Shown: positions 7,415 through 14,113 of the stretch, in pieces
Position numbering within the stretch: position 1 is the first letter of the stretch
How the letters are laid out: every line of letters starts with the position of its first letter
From: CAZYTO01 sp964650405
Lineage (GTDB): Bacteria; Acidobacteriota; Thermoanaerobaculia; Gp7-AA8
Assembly (NCBI GenBank): GCA_964650405.1
Contig: CAZYTO010000090.1
Location: 1 to 18,564, forward strand
DNA: 18,564 bases
Direction: 5' to 3'
Program-made: the position numbers and the translations under genes
The notes under the pieces: model-generated
The model's database searches: none
Told to the model about the DNA's origin: nothing
What the model saw: the letters and a program-made list of their open reading frames with translations, nothing else

Positions 7415-7433
7415 GTAATGAGGCATGACTGGC
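7389..7433. repeat. GAGTGCTGAGTGCCGAG...GGCATGAG repeat, orientation A
   Basis: Heptamer-based tract (GTGCTGA/GTGCCGA, then GGCATGA units) that encodes the end of Hen1 (RVLSAEEA-stop). Its complement occurs at 7588-7650. Related copies flank cheB at 16656-16727 and 17821-17873. Confidence 0.85.
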
Positions 7434-7448
7434 TATAGGGTGTCCCTC

Positions 7449-7544
7449 ATGAAGGTGACGTTCGTGGACGCGGGCGTTCTGATTGCCGCGGCCCGTGGCG
7501 GTAGCGTCCAGGCGGCGCTGGCCATGGAGATTCGCCCGGCCTGA
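7449..7544 (+). pseudogene. truncated PIN-domain protein remnant
   Basis: A 31-codon reading frame (MKVTFVDAGVLIAAARGG...). The VDAGVLIAAARG segment, with the first metal-binding Asp, is the typical N-terminus of a PIN-domain ribonuclease such as a VapC-type toxin. A stop comes after EIRPA, where an intact protein would continue for about 100 residues. The remainder is absent before pnkp, and I see no antitoxin gene. I judge it a decayed remnant, located inside the RNA-repair operon and flanked by inverted repeat tracts. A chance short frame cannot be excluded. Confidence 0.5.
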
Positions 7545-7587
7545 ACGGTCTCCCGACGACCCTCTGAGGTCCCGACGGCAGCAGACC

Positions 7588-7650
7588 TGACTCATGCCTC
7601 ATTACTCAGGCCTCATGCCGACTCGGCACTCAGCACTCGGCACTCAGCAC
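7588..7650. repeat. CTCATGCC...GGCACTCAGCACTC repeat, orientation B, abutting the pnkp start
   Basis: Tandem heptamers GGCACTC/AGCACTC preceded by CATGCCTCA units, forming the inverted partner of 7389-7433. The tract ends eight bases before the pnkp ATG, so no Shine-Dalgarno is present there. Confidence 0.85.
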
Positions 7651-7657
7651 TAACGCC

Positions 7658-10213
7658 ATGCAGATCAAGATCCCCGAGCTCTCCCTCGTCACCCTCATCG
7701 GCGCTTCCGGCTCCGGCAAGTCGTCGTTTGCGCGCAAGCACTTCAAGGCGACGGAGATCGTCTCGTCGGACTTCTGCCGCGGCCTCGTGTCCGATGACGA
7801 GAACGACCAGGCGGCATCGAACGACGCGTTCGGCCTGCTGCACACCATCGCCCGCATCCGCATGGCGCGCGGAAAGCTGACGGTCATCGATGCCACCAAC
7901 GTCGAGGCGATGTCGCGCAAGCAACTGGTGAGCATCGCCAAGGAGTTCCATGCCATTCCCGTGGCCATCGTGCTGAACCTGCCGGAGCGCATCTGCCACG
8001 ACCGCAATGCCTCACGGCCCGACCGGCAGTTCGGCCCGCATGTCATCCGCCGGCAGACGGACCTGATGCGCAAGTCGCTGCGGACGCTGAACCGCGAAGG
8101 GTTCCGTTACGTGTTCGAGCTCAACACGCCGGAGGAGGTCGAGGGGGTGCAGCTCGTCCGCGAGCGGCTTTACAACGACCGGCGCGACGAGCACGGCCCG
8201 TTCGACATCATCGGCGACATCCACGGTTGCCATGACGAGCTCACGGCCTTGCTGCAGACGATGGGATGGCGGCTCGGACCGGAGGGCGCCTCCCATCCGC
8301 AGGGCCGCAAGGTGATCTTCCTCGGCGACCTCGTCGACCGCGGCCCGAATACGCCGGGCGTGCTGGAGCTGGTCATGAAGATGGTGGCCGGCGGCAATGC
8401 CCTGGCCGTGCCGGGCAATCACGACATCAAGCTGATGCGGAAACTGCGCGGCCGGGACGTACGGCTCACCCACGGCCTGGCCGAATCGGTGGCCCAGCTC
8501 GCGGCGTACCCGCCCGAGCATCATGCGCGCATCGCCGACTTCGTCGACTCCCTCATCAGCCATTACGTGCTCGACAACGGCAAGCTCGTCGTGGCCCACG
8601 CCGGGATGAAGGCGGAGATGCAGGGCCGCGGCTCGGGGCGGGTGCGCGAGTTCGCCCTCTACGGCGAGACGACCGGCGAGACCGACGAGTACGGCCTGCC
8701 GGTGCGCTACAACTGGGCCGCGGATTATCGCGGGCGGGCCATGGTCGTCTACGGCCACACCGCGGTGGACGAGCCGGAGTGGCTCAACGGCACGATCTGC
8801 ATCGACACCGGCTGCGTCTTCGGCGGCAAGCTCACGGCCCTGCGCTATCCGGAGAAGGAGCTCGTCTCCGTGCCGGCGGCGCGCGTCTATTACGAGCCGG
8901 TGAAGCCGCTGACGAGCATCCGCCGCACGCACGCCCATGCAACTGCCCAGCAGGAGCACGACGATCTGCTGGACGTGGCCGACGTCACGGGGAAGCGCAT
9001 CGTCGAGACGCGCCTGCACCGGAACGTGACCATCCGCGAGGAGAACGCCATCGCCGCGCTGGAGGTCATGAGCCGTTTCGCGGCCAATCCGAAGTGGCTG
9101 GTCTACCTGCCGCCGACAATGTCGCCGCCGGAGACGAGCCGGCGCGACGGGCTGCTCGAGCACCCGGACGAGGCCTTCGCCTACTACCGCGGCGAGGGCG
9201 TGGCCCGGGTCGTGTGCGAAGAGAAGCACATGGGCTCGCGGGCCGTGGTGGTGATCTGCCGCGACGAGGAGGCCGCGCGCCGCCGGTTCGGCGTCGAGGG
9301 CGAAGGCGCGGGCATCGTCACCACGCGTACGGGCCGCCGCTTCTTCGGCGACTCGATGCCCCAGCTCGAAGAGGCGCTGCTGGCGCACCTGCGCGCCGCA
9401 CTGGCGCGCAACGGCGCGTGGGAGGCGTTCTCCACCGACTGGTTCGTCCTCGATTGCGAGCTCATGCCCTGGTCGGTGAAGGCGGACGAGCTGGTGCGCA
9501 GCCAGTACGCAAGCGTGGGGGCAGTGGCCGGCGCCTCGCTGGGCGCGGCCCTGCCGGCGCTGCACGCCGCGGCGCCGCGCATCGAAGGCCTCGCGCCGAT
9601 CATGGAGACTTTCGAGCAGCGGGCAGCCGATGTGGCGCGCTACGTCGAGGCTTACCGCCGCTACTGCTGGAAAGTGGCCGGCCTGGCCGACCTGCGGCTC
9701 GCTCCGTTCCACCTTCTCGCCTCGGAAGGGTCCGTGCATGCGGGCCGCGATCACGTCTGGCACATGGAAGCGATCGCCGCCATGATCCGCGGCGACGGGC
9801 AGGGCGTGCTCTTTGCCACGCCGTACCGCGTCGTGGAGCTGAACGACGAAGCGAGCGTCCGCGACGCCGTGGCGTGGTGGGAGTCGCTGACCTCGCAGGG
9901 CGGGGAGGGGATGGTGGTCAAGCCGTTCGACTTCGTGGCCCGGTCGCCGAAGGGTCTGCTGCAACCGGCCGTGAAGTGCCGCGGCCCCGAGTATCTGCGC
10001 ATCATCTACGGCCCCGAGTACTCGATGCCCGAGAACCTGGCCCGCCTGCGTCACCGCTCGGTCGGCGCCAAACGCTCCCTCGCCGCCCGCGAATTCGCCC
10101 TCGGGCTCGAGGCGCTGGAGCGTTTCGTGGCCCGCGAGCCGCTGCGCCGCGTCCACGAATGCGTCTTCGGCGTGCTGGCCCTGGAGAGCGAGCCGGTCGA
10201 TCCGCGATTGTGA
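7658..10213 (+). CDS. pnkp: polynucleotide kinase-phosphatase-ligase Pnkp (RNA repair)
   Basis: An 851-residue three-domain RNA end-healing and sealing enzyme (about 870 in C. thermocellum). The 5'-kinase domain (1-170) has P-loop GASGSGKSS (K21, S22) and D38 in SSDFCRG. The binuclear metallophosphatase domain (about 180-420) shows GDIHG (D187, H189), GDLVDRG (D224) and GNHD (N254, H255). It removes 2',3'-cyclic phosphate or 3'-phosphate ends. The adenylyltransferase/ligase domain (about 470-851) has EEKHMGSR with nucleophile K523, and GEGMVVKP as the later nucleotide-binding motif. As in the family, the ligase lacks a separate C-terminal OB module and is expected to need Hen1 for full RNA ligation. 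All key residues I can check are present, so the enzyme looks intact. It lies 243 bases after hen1 on the same strand, and its stop is nine bases from the convergent gene fragment. Confidence 0.97.
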   Translation: MQIKIPELSLVTLIGASGSGKSSFARKHFKATEIVSSDFCRGLVSDDENDQAASNDAFGLLHTIARIRMARGKLTVIDATNVEAMSRKQLVSIAKEFHAIPVAIVLNLPERICHDRNASRPDRQFGPHVIRRQTDLMRKSLRTLNREGFRYVFELNTPEEVEGVQLVRERLYNDRRDEHGPFDIIGDIHGCHDELTALLQTMGWRLGPEGASHPQGRKVIFLGDLVDRGPNTPGVLELVMKMVAGGNALAVPGNHDIKLMRKLRGRDVRLTHGLAESVAQLAAYPPEHHARIADFVDSLISHYVLDNGKLVVAHAGMKAEMQGRGSGRVREFALYGETTGETDEYGLPVRYNWAADYRGRAMVVYGHTAVDEPEWLNGTICIDTGCVFGGKLTALRYPEKELVSVPAARVYYEPVKPLTSIRRTHAHATAQQEHDDLLDVADVTGKRIVETRLHRNVTIREENAIAALEVMSRFAANPKWLVYLPPTMSPPETSRRDGLLEHPDEAFAYYRGEGVARVVCEEKHMGSRAVVVICRDEEAARRRFGVEGEGAGIVTTRTGRRFFGDSMPQLEEALLAHLRAALARNGAWEAFSTDWFVLDCELMPWSVKADELVRSQYASVGAVAGASLGAALPALHAAAPRIEGLAPIMETFEQRAADVARYVEAYRRYCWKVAGLADLRLAPFHLLASEGSVHAGRDHVWHMEAIAAMIRGDGQGVLFATPYRVVELNDEASVRDAVAWWESLTSQGGEGMVVKPFDFVARSPKGLLQPAVKCRGPEYLRIIYGPEYSMPENLARLRHRSVGAKRSLAAREFALGLEALERFVAREPLRRVHECVFGVLALESEPVDPRL

Positions 10214-10222
10214 TCGCGCGCT

Positions 10223-10762
10223 CTACTCGTCGAAGAAGAACTCCAGCGCGCCGCGTACCCGCCCCGGTTCGTGCTCGGCGGCGCGGAGCTGCACGCGGCG
10301 GATCTTGCCGGAGGCGGTCTTGGGCAGCTCGCCGAACTCGATGCGGCGGACGCGCTTGTAGGGCGCGAGCCGTTCGCGGATGAAGAGGAAGATCGACTGG
10401 GCGGTCTCCCGGGTGGGGGCGTGACCGGCGCGGAGGACGATGTACGCCTTCGGCACGGCCAGGCGGAGCGGGTCGGGGCTCGGCACGACGGCCGCCTCGG
10501 CTACCGCCTCATGCTCGATGAGCGCGCTCTCGATCTCGAAGGGACTGATGCGGTAGTCGGAGCACTTGAACACGTCGTCGGCGCGGCCGACGTACCAATA
10601 CCAGCCATCGGCGTCGCGCGAGGCCACGTCCGAGGTGCGGTACCAGCGCCCGCCGAGGGCCGCGGAGGTGCGCTCGTCGCTGTCGGCGTAGGAGTGCATG
10701 AGGCCGAGCGGGCGCGACGCGAGCGACAGTGCGATCCTGTCCCCCCGCTCGCCGGCGATCAC
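10223..10762 (-). pseudogene. C-terminal fragment of an AMP-binding acyl-CoA synthetase
   Basis: Only the last ~179 residues of an ANL-superfamily acyl-CoA ligase remain; whole proteins are about 550 residues. Visible are GGRWYRTSDVA, then GWYWYVGRADDVFKCSDYRISPFEIES (hinge and C-terminal domain entry), and the adenylation-lysine motif LPKTASGKIRR with Lys near residue 153. The P-loop, the aromatic motif and most of the N-terminal domain are missing, so it cannot activate a substrate alone. Its first homologous residues coincide with the end of the upstream diguanylate cyclase gene. A GTG (10762-10760) overlaps that gene's TGA as GTGA. The frame is open further upstream, but that part is out of frame with a real gene. 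Best read as the product of a deletion that removed the first ~1.1 kb. The remaining frame carries no stops, so the event may be recent. Confidence 0.8.
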
Positions 10763-13698
10763 GCCGTCCCCTGCAACCAGCTCCCTGCCTGTGCCGTCTC
10801 GTCGTCGATGCGCACGCAATTGCGGCCGCCGCGCTTGGCGGCGTAGAGGGCGCGGTCCGCGTGGGCCACGAGGGCCGGCGGCTCGACCTCGCGGGAGGGG
10901 ACGATCGACGCCACGCCGAAACTGGCGGTGATGATGTGGTGCGGGGCGCCGCTGTCGATGTGCATCCGCTCGATGGTCTGGCGCAGCCGTTCCGCGACCA
11001 CGGCCGCGCCGGGCGCGTCGGTGGCGGGCAGCAGGAGCGCGAACTCCTCGCCGCCGTAGCGGGCCACCATGTCCCCGCTGCCGCGGATCTCCTCGGACAG
11101 CACCACGCCCACCTGGCGCAGGCACTCGTCGCCGGCCTGGTGGCCGCGTGTGTCGTTCAACATCTTGAAGTGATCCAGGTCGAGCAGGATGAGGGCCAGC
11201 GGCGTGTGGTGGCGAACGGCCCGCTCCCATTCCGCGCCGAGGGCGCGCTCGAATTCGCGGCGGTTGGGGATGCCGGTGAGGTCGTCGCTCACGGCCAGCT
11301 TGGCCAGTTGGGCGTTCGCTTCCTGCAGGGCGATGGTCTGTTCGGCCACGCGCGCCCGCAGCGTCTCCGCCTGCCGCCGCAGTGCGCTCGTGCGAAGACT
11401 GACCAGAACGCCCACCAGGATCGCGGCCAGGACGATCCAGAGCACCACCGCCCATGAGGCGCGGTACCACGGCGGCTGGACCGTGAACGTCCACGACTTT
11501 TCCTTCCCGACCAGCCCGCAAGCCCCGCGCGTGTGCACCCGGAACGTGTAACGCCCCTCGGCCAGGTTGGTGTACTCCAGGAACGGCTCGTCCCGCCACA
11601 CGCTCCAGCGCTCGTCCACCGGATCGAGGCGGTACTGGTAGTGCATGCCCGGGTGGAACGAGGCCGGGCCGACTTCGATCCGCAGGCGCTGGAAGGCATA
11701 CGGCAGACTGCTCGCCCGCAGCGGCCCGAATCCGTCGAAGAGCACGTGCTCGTTGCCCGAGACGATGCGGCGCAGCACCGGCTCCGGCGGCACCAGCGCG
11801 CTCGCCGCCGCCTGTGCCGCCACGTGGTACAGCCCGTGATCGCCGCCGATCCACAGCGTGCCGTCGTCATCGCGGTGGATGATCTCGATGTCGCCGGCCG
11901 GCATGGCCACGGGCACGCGCGCCTCGCGGTCGTAGTGGTCATGGCCCAGCCGCCGCACCACGCTCGGCGGCGAGGTGTTGAGCCAGAGGTTGCCGTCGCT
12001 GTCCACCTCCGCGGCGTCCCACTTGTCCGTGCCGTGGATGGACCCCAGCACGGGATCGGGAATGAGGTGGTCGTCCTTCGCCAGCGTCAGGAAGCTGCCG
12101 TTCGCTTCGTCCGTGGTGATGACCATCCGGCCGTCCACGACCACCGGCGCCAGATCGCCGCTGCCGAACGCGTGGATGTTCCCCGCCTTGTCGATGTGCA
12201 TGCCGCCGTCGTACGTCGTCCCGCACCACAGCTCACCGCCGAACTCGACGAACTCGCGGACGTACGGCTTGGCTTTCGGGACGTAGCCCTCGAAGCGCCA
12301 GCCGCCGCCGCTGCGGCGCAGCGAGCCGAGACCGTCGGGACATCCGAGGTAGACGTGTGAGGAGTCGCCCGGCGCCGCGGCGATGGCGTAGACGATGAAC
12401 GTCTCCGTGCCCGTGATCCGCTCCGGCTTGCCCTCGCCGCGAATCGAGTAAACTCCCGAGCTGGCGCCGACGAGCAGCTCCTCGCCAAAAGACAGCGCAC
12501 ACCACGGCGACCCGATGATGCCATCCACCGAATGGAGGACAGACAATCCTGTCTGTCCCCCTTTGGCAGGTTCCGAAGGTTTGACGGACAGGATTGTCCG
12601 CCCTCCACTGGGCGCTGCCGGCCGGTCGTCGATGACGTAGAGCCCATGCGACGACGACGCGACGAGCTTCCCCCCGTGGCGGATGACGTCGTGCACAGAG
12701 CCTTTGAGGCCGGAACGGTCGTCGAGGAGGCGGACGGCCGCGCCGAGGTCGACCCGGACCATCCCCAGGTCGTGCACGATCCACAACGACCCCTCCGAAT
12801 CGGGACGCGCACCGTAAACGAGCGATTCCGGCAGACCGGCCTCGCGCCCGATGACCTGCTCGAGATTGCCGTTCGCGTCGAGGATGGCCACGCCGTCGCG
12901 CAGCGTGGCGATGACGCGCCGCCCGTCCGGCAGCAGGCAGCCGTCCATGACGACCTTCTGCTTCAGCCATTCCGAGGCGGGTGAGGCCACCGGCCTGCCG
13001 TCGTGCGTGAACATCCCTTCGTTGCGGACGATGACCGTGTCGCCGAGCATGAGATCGACGCGCTTGCCGGGGAACGTCTTGCCGCCTCCGAGCTCCAGCA
13101 GGCCGTCGCGCGTCGAGACGAAGACACGGCCCGCCTCGACGAAGGCATGGCGCAGCGATTCCTTCGTGCGGTCATCGAGCAGGACGGTCACGCGCTTTCC
13201 GTCCCACTGCAGCACCACCTTCGGCGAGAGGAACAGCAGCGTGCTCCCGTCGGCCACGACGCTCTGGAACTCTCCCAGCGGCGCGCTTCGGAATTCGGCC
13301 GGCAGCAGGGGGAGGAGGGACTGGTACTGGAGATGCCCGTTCGCATCGGCGGCCAGCGTGCCGAAATCGTCGACCGTGCCGGCGCCGAGGTGGCCTGCGT
13401 CGTCGACGGCCATCCCCAGCGCCGGCGCATTGCGGGGCAGGGTCACGAGATTCCACCACGCCCCGTCGTACGTCAGCACCCCGCGGAGATTGGCGAAGTA
13501 GAGGATCCCGCGCCCGTCCTGGGCCAGCGCGAAGTTCTGACTCCCGCCGTGATGCTGCTGCTGGTCGAACAACGTCAGCAGGGGATAGCCAAGGCGGGGA
13601 GCGGCGCCGGCCGCCGAGCCGTCGGGCAGGAGTGCAGACAAGAGCAGAAGGCAGAAGGCAGAAGGCAGACGTCGGCCAATCTGGCGTTGCGCGGACAT
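10759..13698 (-). CDS. periplasmic beta-propeller sensor diguanylate cyclase (Reg_prop, Y_Y_Y, TM, GGDEF)
   Basis: A 979-residue protein. I chose the ATG at 13698; a TTG at 13713 would add five residues. A signal peptide (RRLPSAFCLLLLSALL) is followed by about 600 residues with recurring propeller strands (GILYFANLRGVLTYDG, GSLWIVHDLGMVRVD, GTLWIGGDHGLYHV). Next come a Y_Y_Y-type Ig-like domain around 660-735 (MHYQYRLDPVDERWSVW), one transmembrane helix near 747-766 (WAVVLWIVLAAILVGVLVSL), a short coiled coil, and GGDEF with active-site GGEEF at 882-886. It should make c-di-GMP in the cytoplasm in response to a periplasmic ligand. The residues before GGEEF read IRGSGDMVARY, so the inhibitory RxxD spacing is lost (RxxxD) and product inhibition may be weak. 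A repeat element is translated in-frame near residues 365-388. The 3' end abuts the acyl-CoA synthetase fragment. Confidence 0.92.
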   Translation of the reverse strand: MSAQRQIGRRLPSAFCLLLLSALLPDGSAAGAAPRLGYPLLTLFDQQQHHGGSQNFALAQDGRGILYFANLRGVLTYDGAWWNLVTLPRNAPALGMAVDDAGHLGAGTVDDFGTLAADANGHLQYQSLLPLLPAEFRSAPLGEFQSVVADGSTLLFLSPKVVLQWDGKRVTVLLDDRTKESLRHAFVEAGRVFVSTRDGLLELGGGKTFPGKRVDLMLGDTVIVRNEGMFTHDGRPVASPASEWLKQKVVMDGCLLPDGRRVIATLRDGVAILDANGNLEQVIGREAGLPESLVYGARPDSEGSLWIVHDLGMVRVDLGAAVRLLDDRSGLKGSVHDVIRHGGKLVASSSHGLYVIDDRPAAPSGGRTILSVKPSEPAKGGQTGLSVLHSVDGIIGSPWCALSFGEELLVGASSGVYSIRGEGKPERITGTETFIVYAIAAAPGDSSHVYLGCPDGLGSLRRSGGGWRFEGYVPKAKPYVREFVEFGGELWCGTTYDGGMHIDKAGNIHAFGSGDLAPVVVDGRMVITTDEANGSFLTLAKDDHLIPDPVLGSIHGTDKWDAAEVDSDGNLWLNTSPPSVVRRLGHDHYDREARVPVAMPAGDIEIIHRDDDGTLWIGGDHGLYHVAAQAAASALVPPEPVLRRIVSGNEHVLFDGFGPLRASSLPYAFQRLRIEVGPASFHPGMHYQYRLDPVDERWSVWRDEPFLEYTNLAEGRYTFRVHTRGACGLVGKEKSWTFTVQPPWYRASWAVVLWIVLAAILVGVLVSLRTSALRRQAETLRARVAEQTIALQEANAQLAKLAVSDDLTGIPNRREFERALGAEWERAVRHHTPLALILLDLDHFKMLNDTRGHQAGDECLRQVGVVLSEEIRGSGDMVARYGGEEFALLLPATDAPGAAVVAERLRQTIERMHIDSGAPHHIITASFGVASIVPSREVEPPALVAHADRALYAAKRGGRNCVRIDDETAQAGSWLQGTA
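12535..12605. repeat. inverted-repeat element (GACAATCCTGTC arms) inside a coding region
   Basis: The left arm (12535-12559) and right arm (12584-12605) are near-complements sharing GGAGG(G/A)C(G/A)GACAATCCTGTC(C/T)G. About 24 bases separate them. The element is read through in the diguanylate cyclase as GGRTILSVKPSEPAKGG then QTGLSVLHS, breaking the propeller pattern. Confidence 0.7.
13643..13669. repeat. heptamer tandem GCAGAAG inside a signal-peptide coding region
   Basis: Three to four copies of AGAAGGC lie in tandem. On the minus strand they read CTGCCTT and encode the LPSAFCLLLL core of the diguanylate cyclase signal peptide. Because 7 is not divisible by 3, the three frames are cycled across seven residues. 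Confidence 0.85.
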
Positions 13699-13738
13699 GG
13701 ACGGGTGGATCAAGTGTAGCGCGGGCGGGCGGCGAAGG

Positions 13739-13956
13739 CTTAAGGCTGGAAGGCTGGAAGGCAGAAAGGCGGAAAGAGGCGGAGAGGTTTCACGCGGAGA
13801 CGCGGAGGAAGCGGAGGAGAGAACCTCGATCTCCGCGTTCCCCGCGTCCTCCGCGTCTCCGCGTGAGCAATCTGTGAGCAGGGCACCCGAGACTTCGGTT
13901 TCAAGCTCAGCGTGCCCCCTTCCAGCCTTTCAACCTTTCCGCCTTCCAGCCTTTCC
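13739..13956. repeat. nested inverted repeats in the 415-base divergent interval 13699-14113
   Basis: The outer arms are AAGGCTGGAAGG-type tracts (13739-13775) facing complementary CCTTCCAGCCTTTC tracts (13918-13956). Inside them is a perfect 19-base inverted repeat, CACGCGGAGACGCGGAGGA at 13791-13809 and its complement at 13847-13865. The rest of the interval (13957-14101) holds no gene that I can support. It has three GGTCAA motifs at 14018, 14042 and 14061 upstream of the next gene, whose meaning is unknown. Confidence 0.85.
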
Positions 13957-14101
13957 CGGTCCCAGGCACTTCACCTGCAATTCACGTCTGCCGCATTCCC
14001 CGGTCCCGCGGTGGCGTGGTCAACTCCGGATCCTTTGGACGGGTCAATTCCCGACCGCGTGGTCAAACTTTTCCCCACTCTCTCCCCGGAAAAACTTCAA
14101 C

Positions 14102-14106
14102 GGAGG
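14102..14106 (+). promoter_or_regulatory. Shine-Dalgarno GGAGG that sets a TTG start
   Basis: GGAGG at 14102-14106 is seven bases before TTG at 14114, and the codons after that TTG encode a clean signal peptide. This decides the start against the upstream-extended frame from 13697, which would translate repeat tracts. Confidence 0.85.
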
Positions 14107-14113
14107 AACGATT

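Noticed and set aside
8012..10383. Long frames on both strands overlapping pnkp
   Set aside because: They are compositional shadows rich in Arg, Ala and Gly; Pnkp motifs fix the true frame.
10763..11854. N-terminal 360 codons of the long frame that ends in the acyl-CoA synthetase fragment
   Set aside because: It is out of frame with the GGDEF gene and shows no ligase motifs; only the part after about 10762 is homologous.
14018..14066. Three GGTCAA motifs as a regulator binding array
   Set aside because: Spacing is uneven (24 and 19 bases), the motif is short, and there is no regulator gene nearby.
13697..14113. A 139-codon N-terminal extension of the Ig-like protein
   Set aside because: It translates repeat tracts and inverted repeats. 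The TTG at 14114 has a good Shine-Dalgarno and opens a signal peptide.
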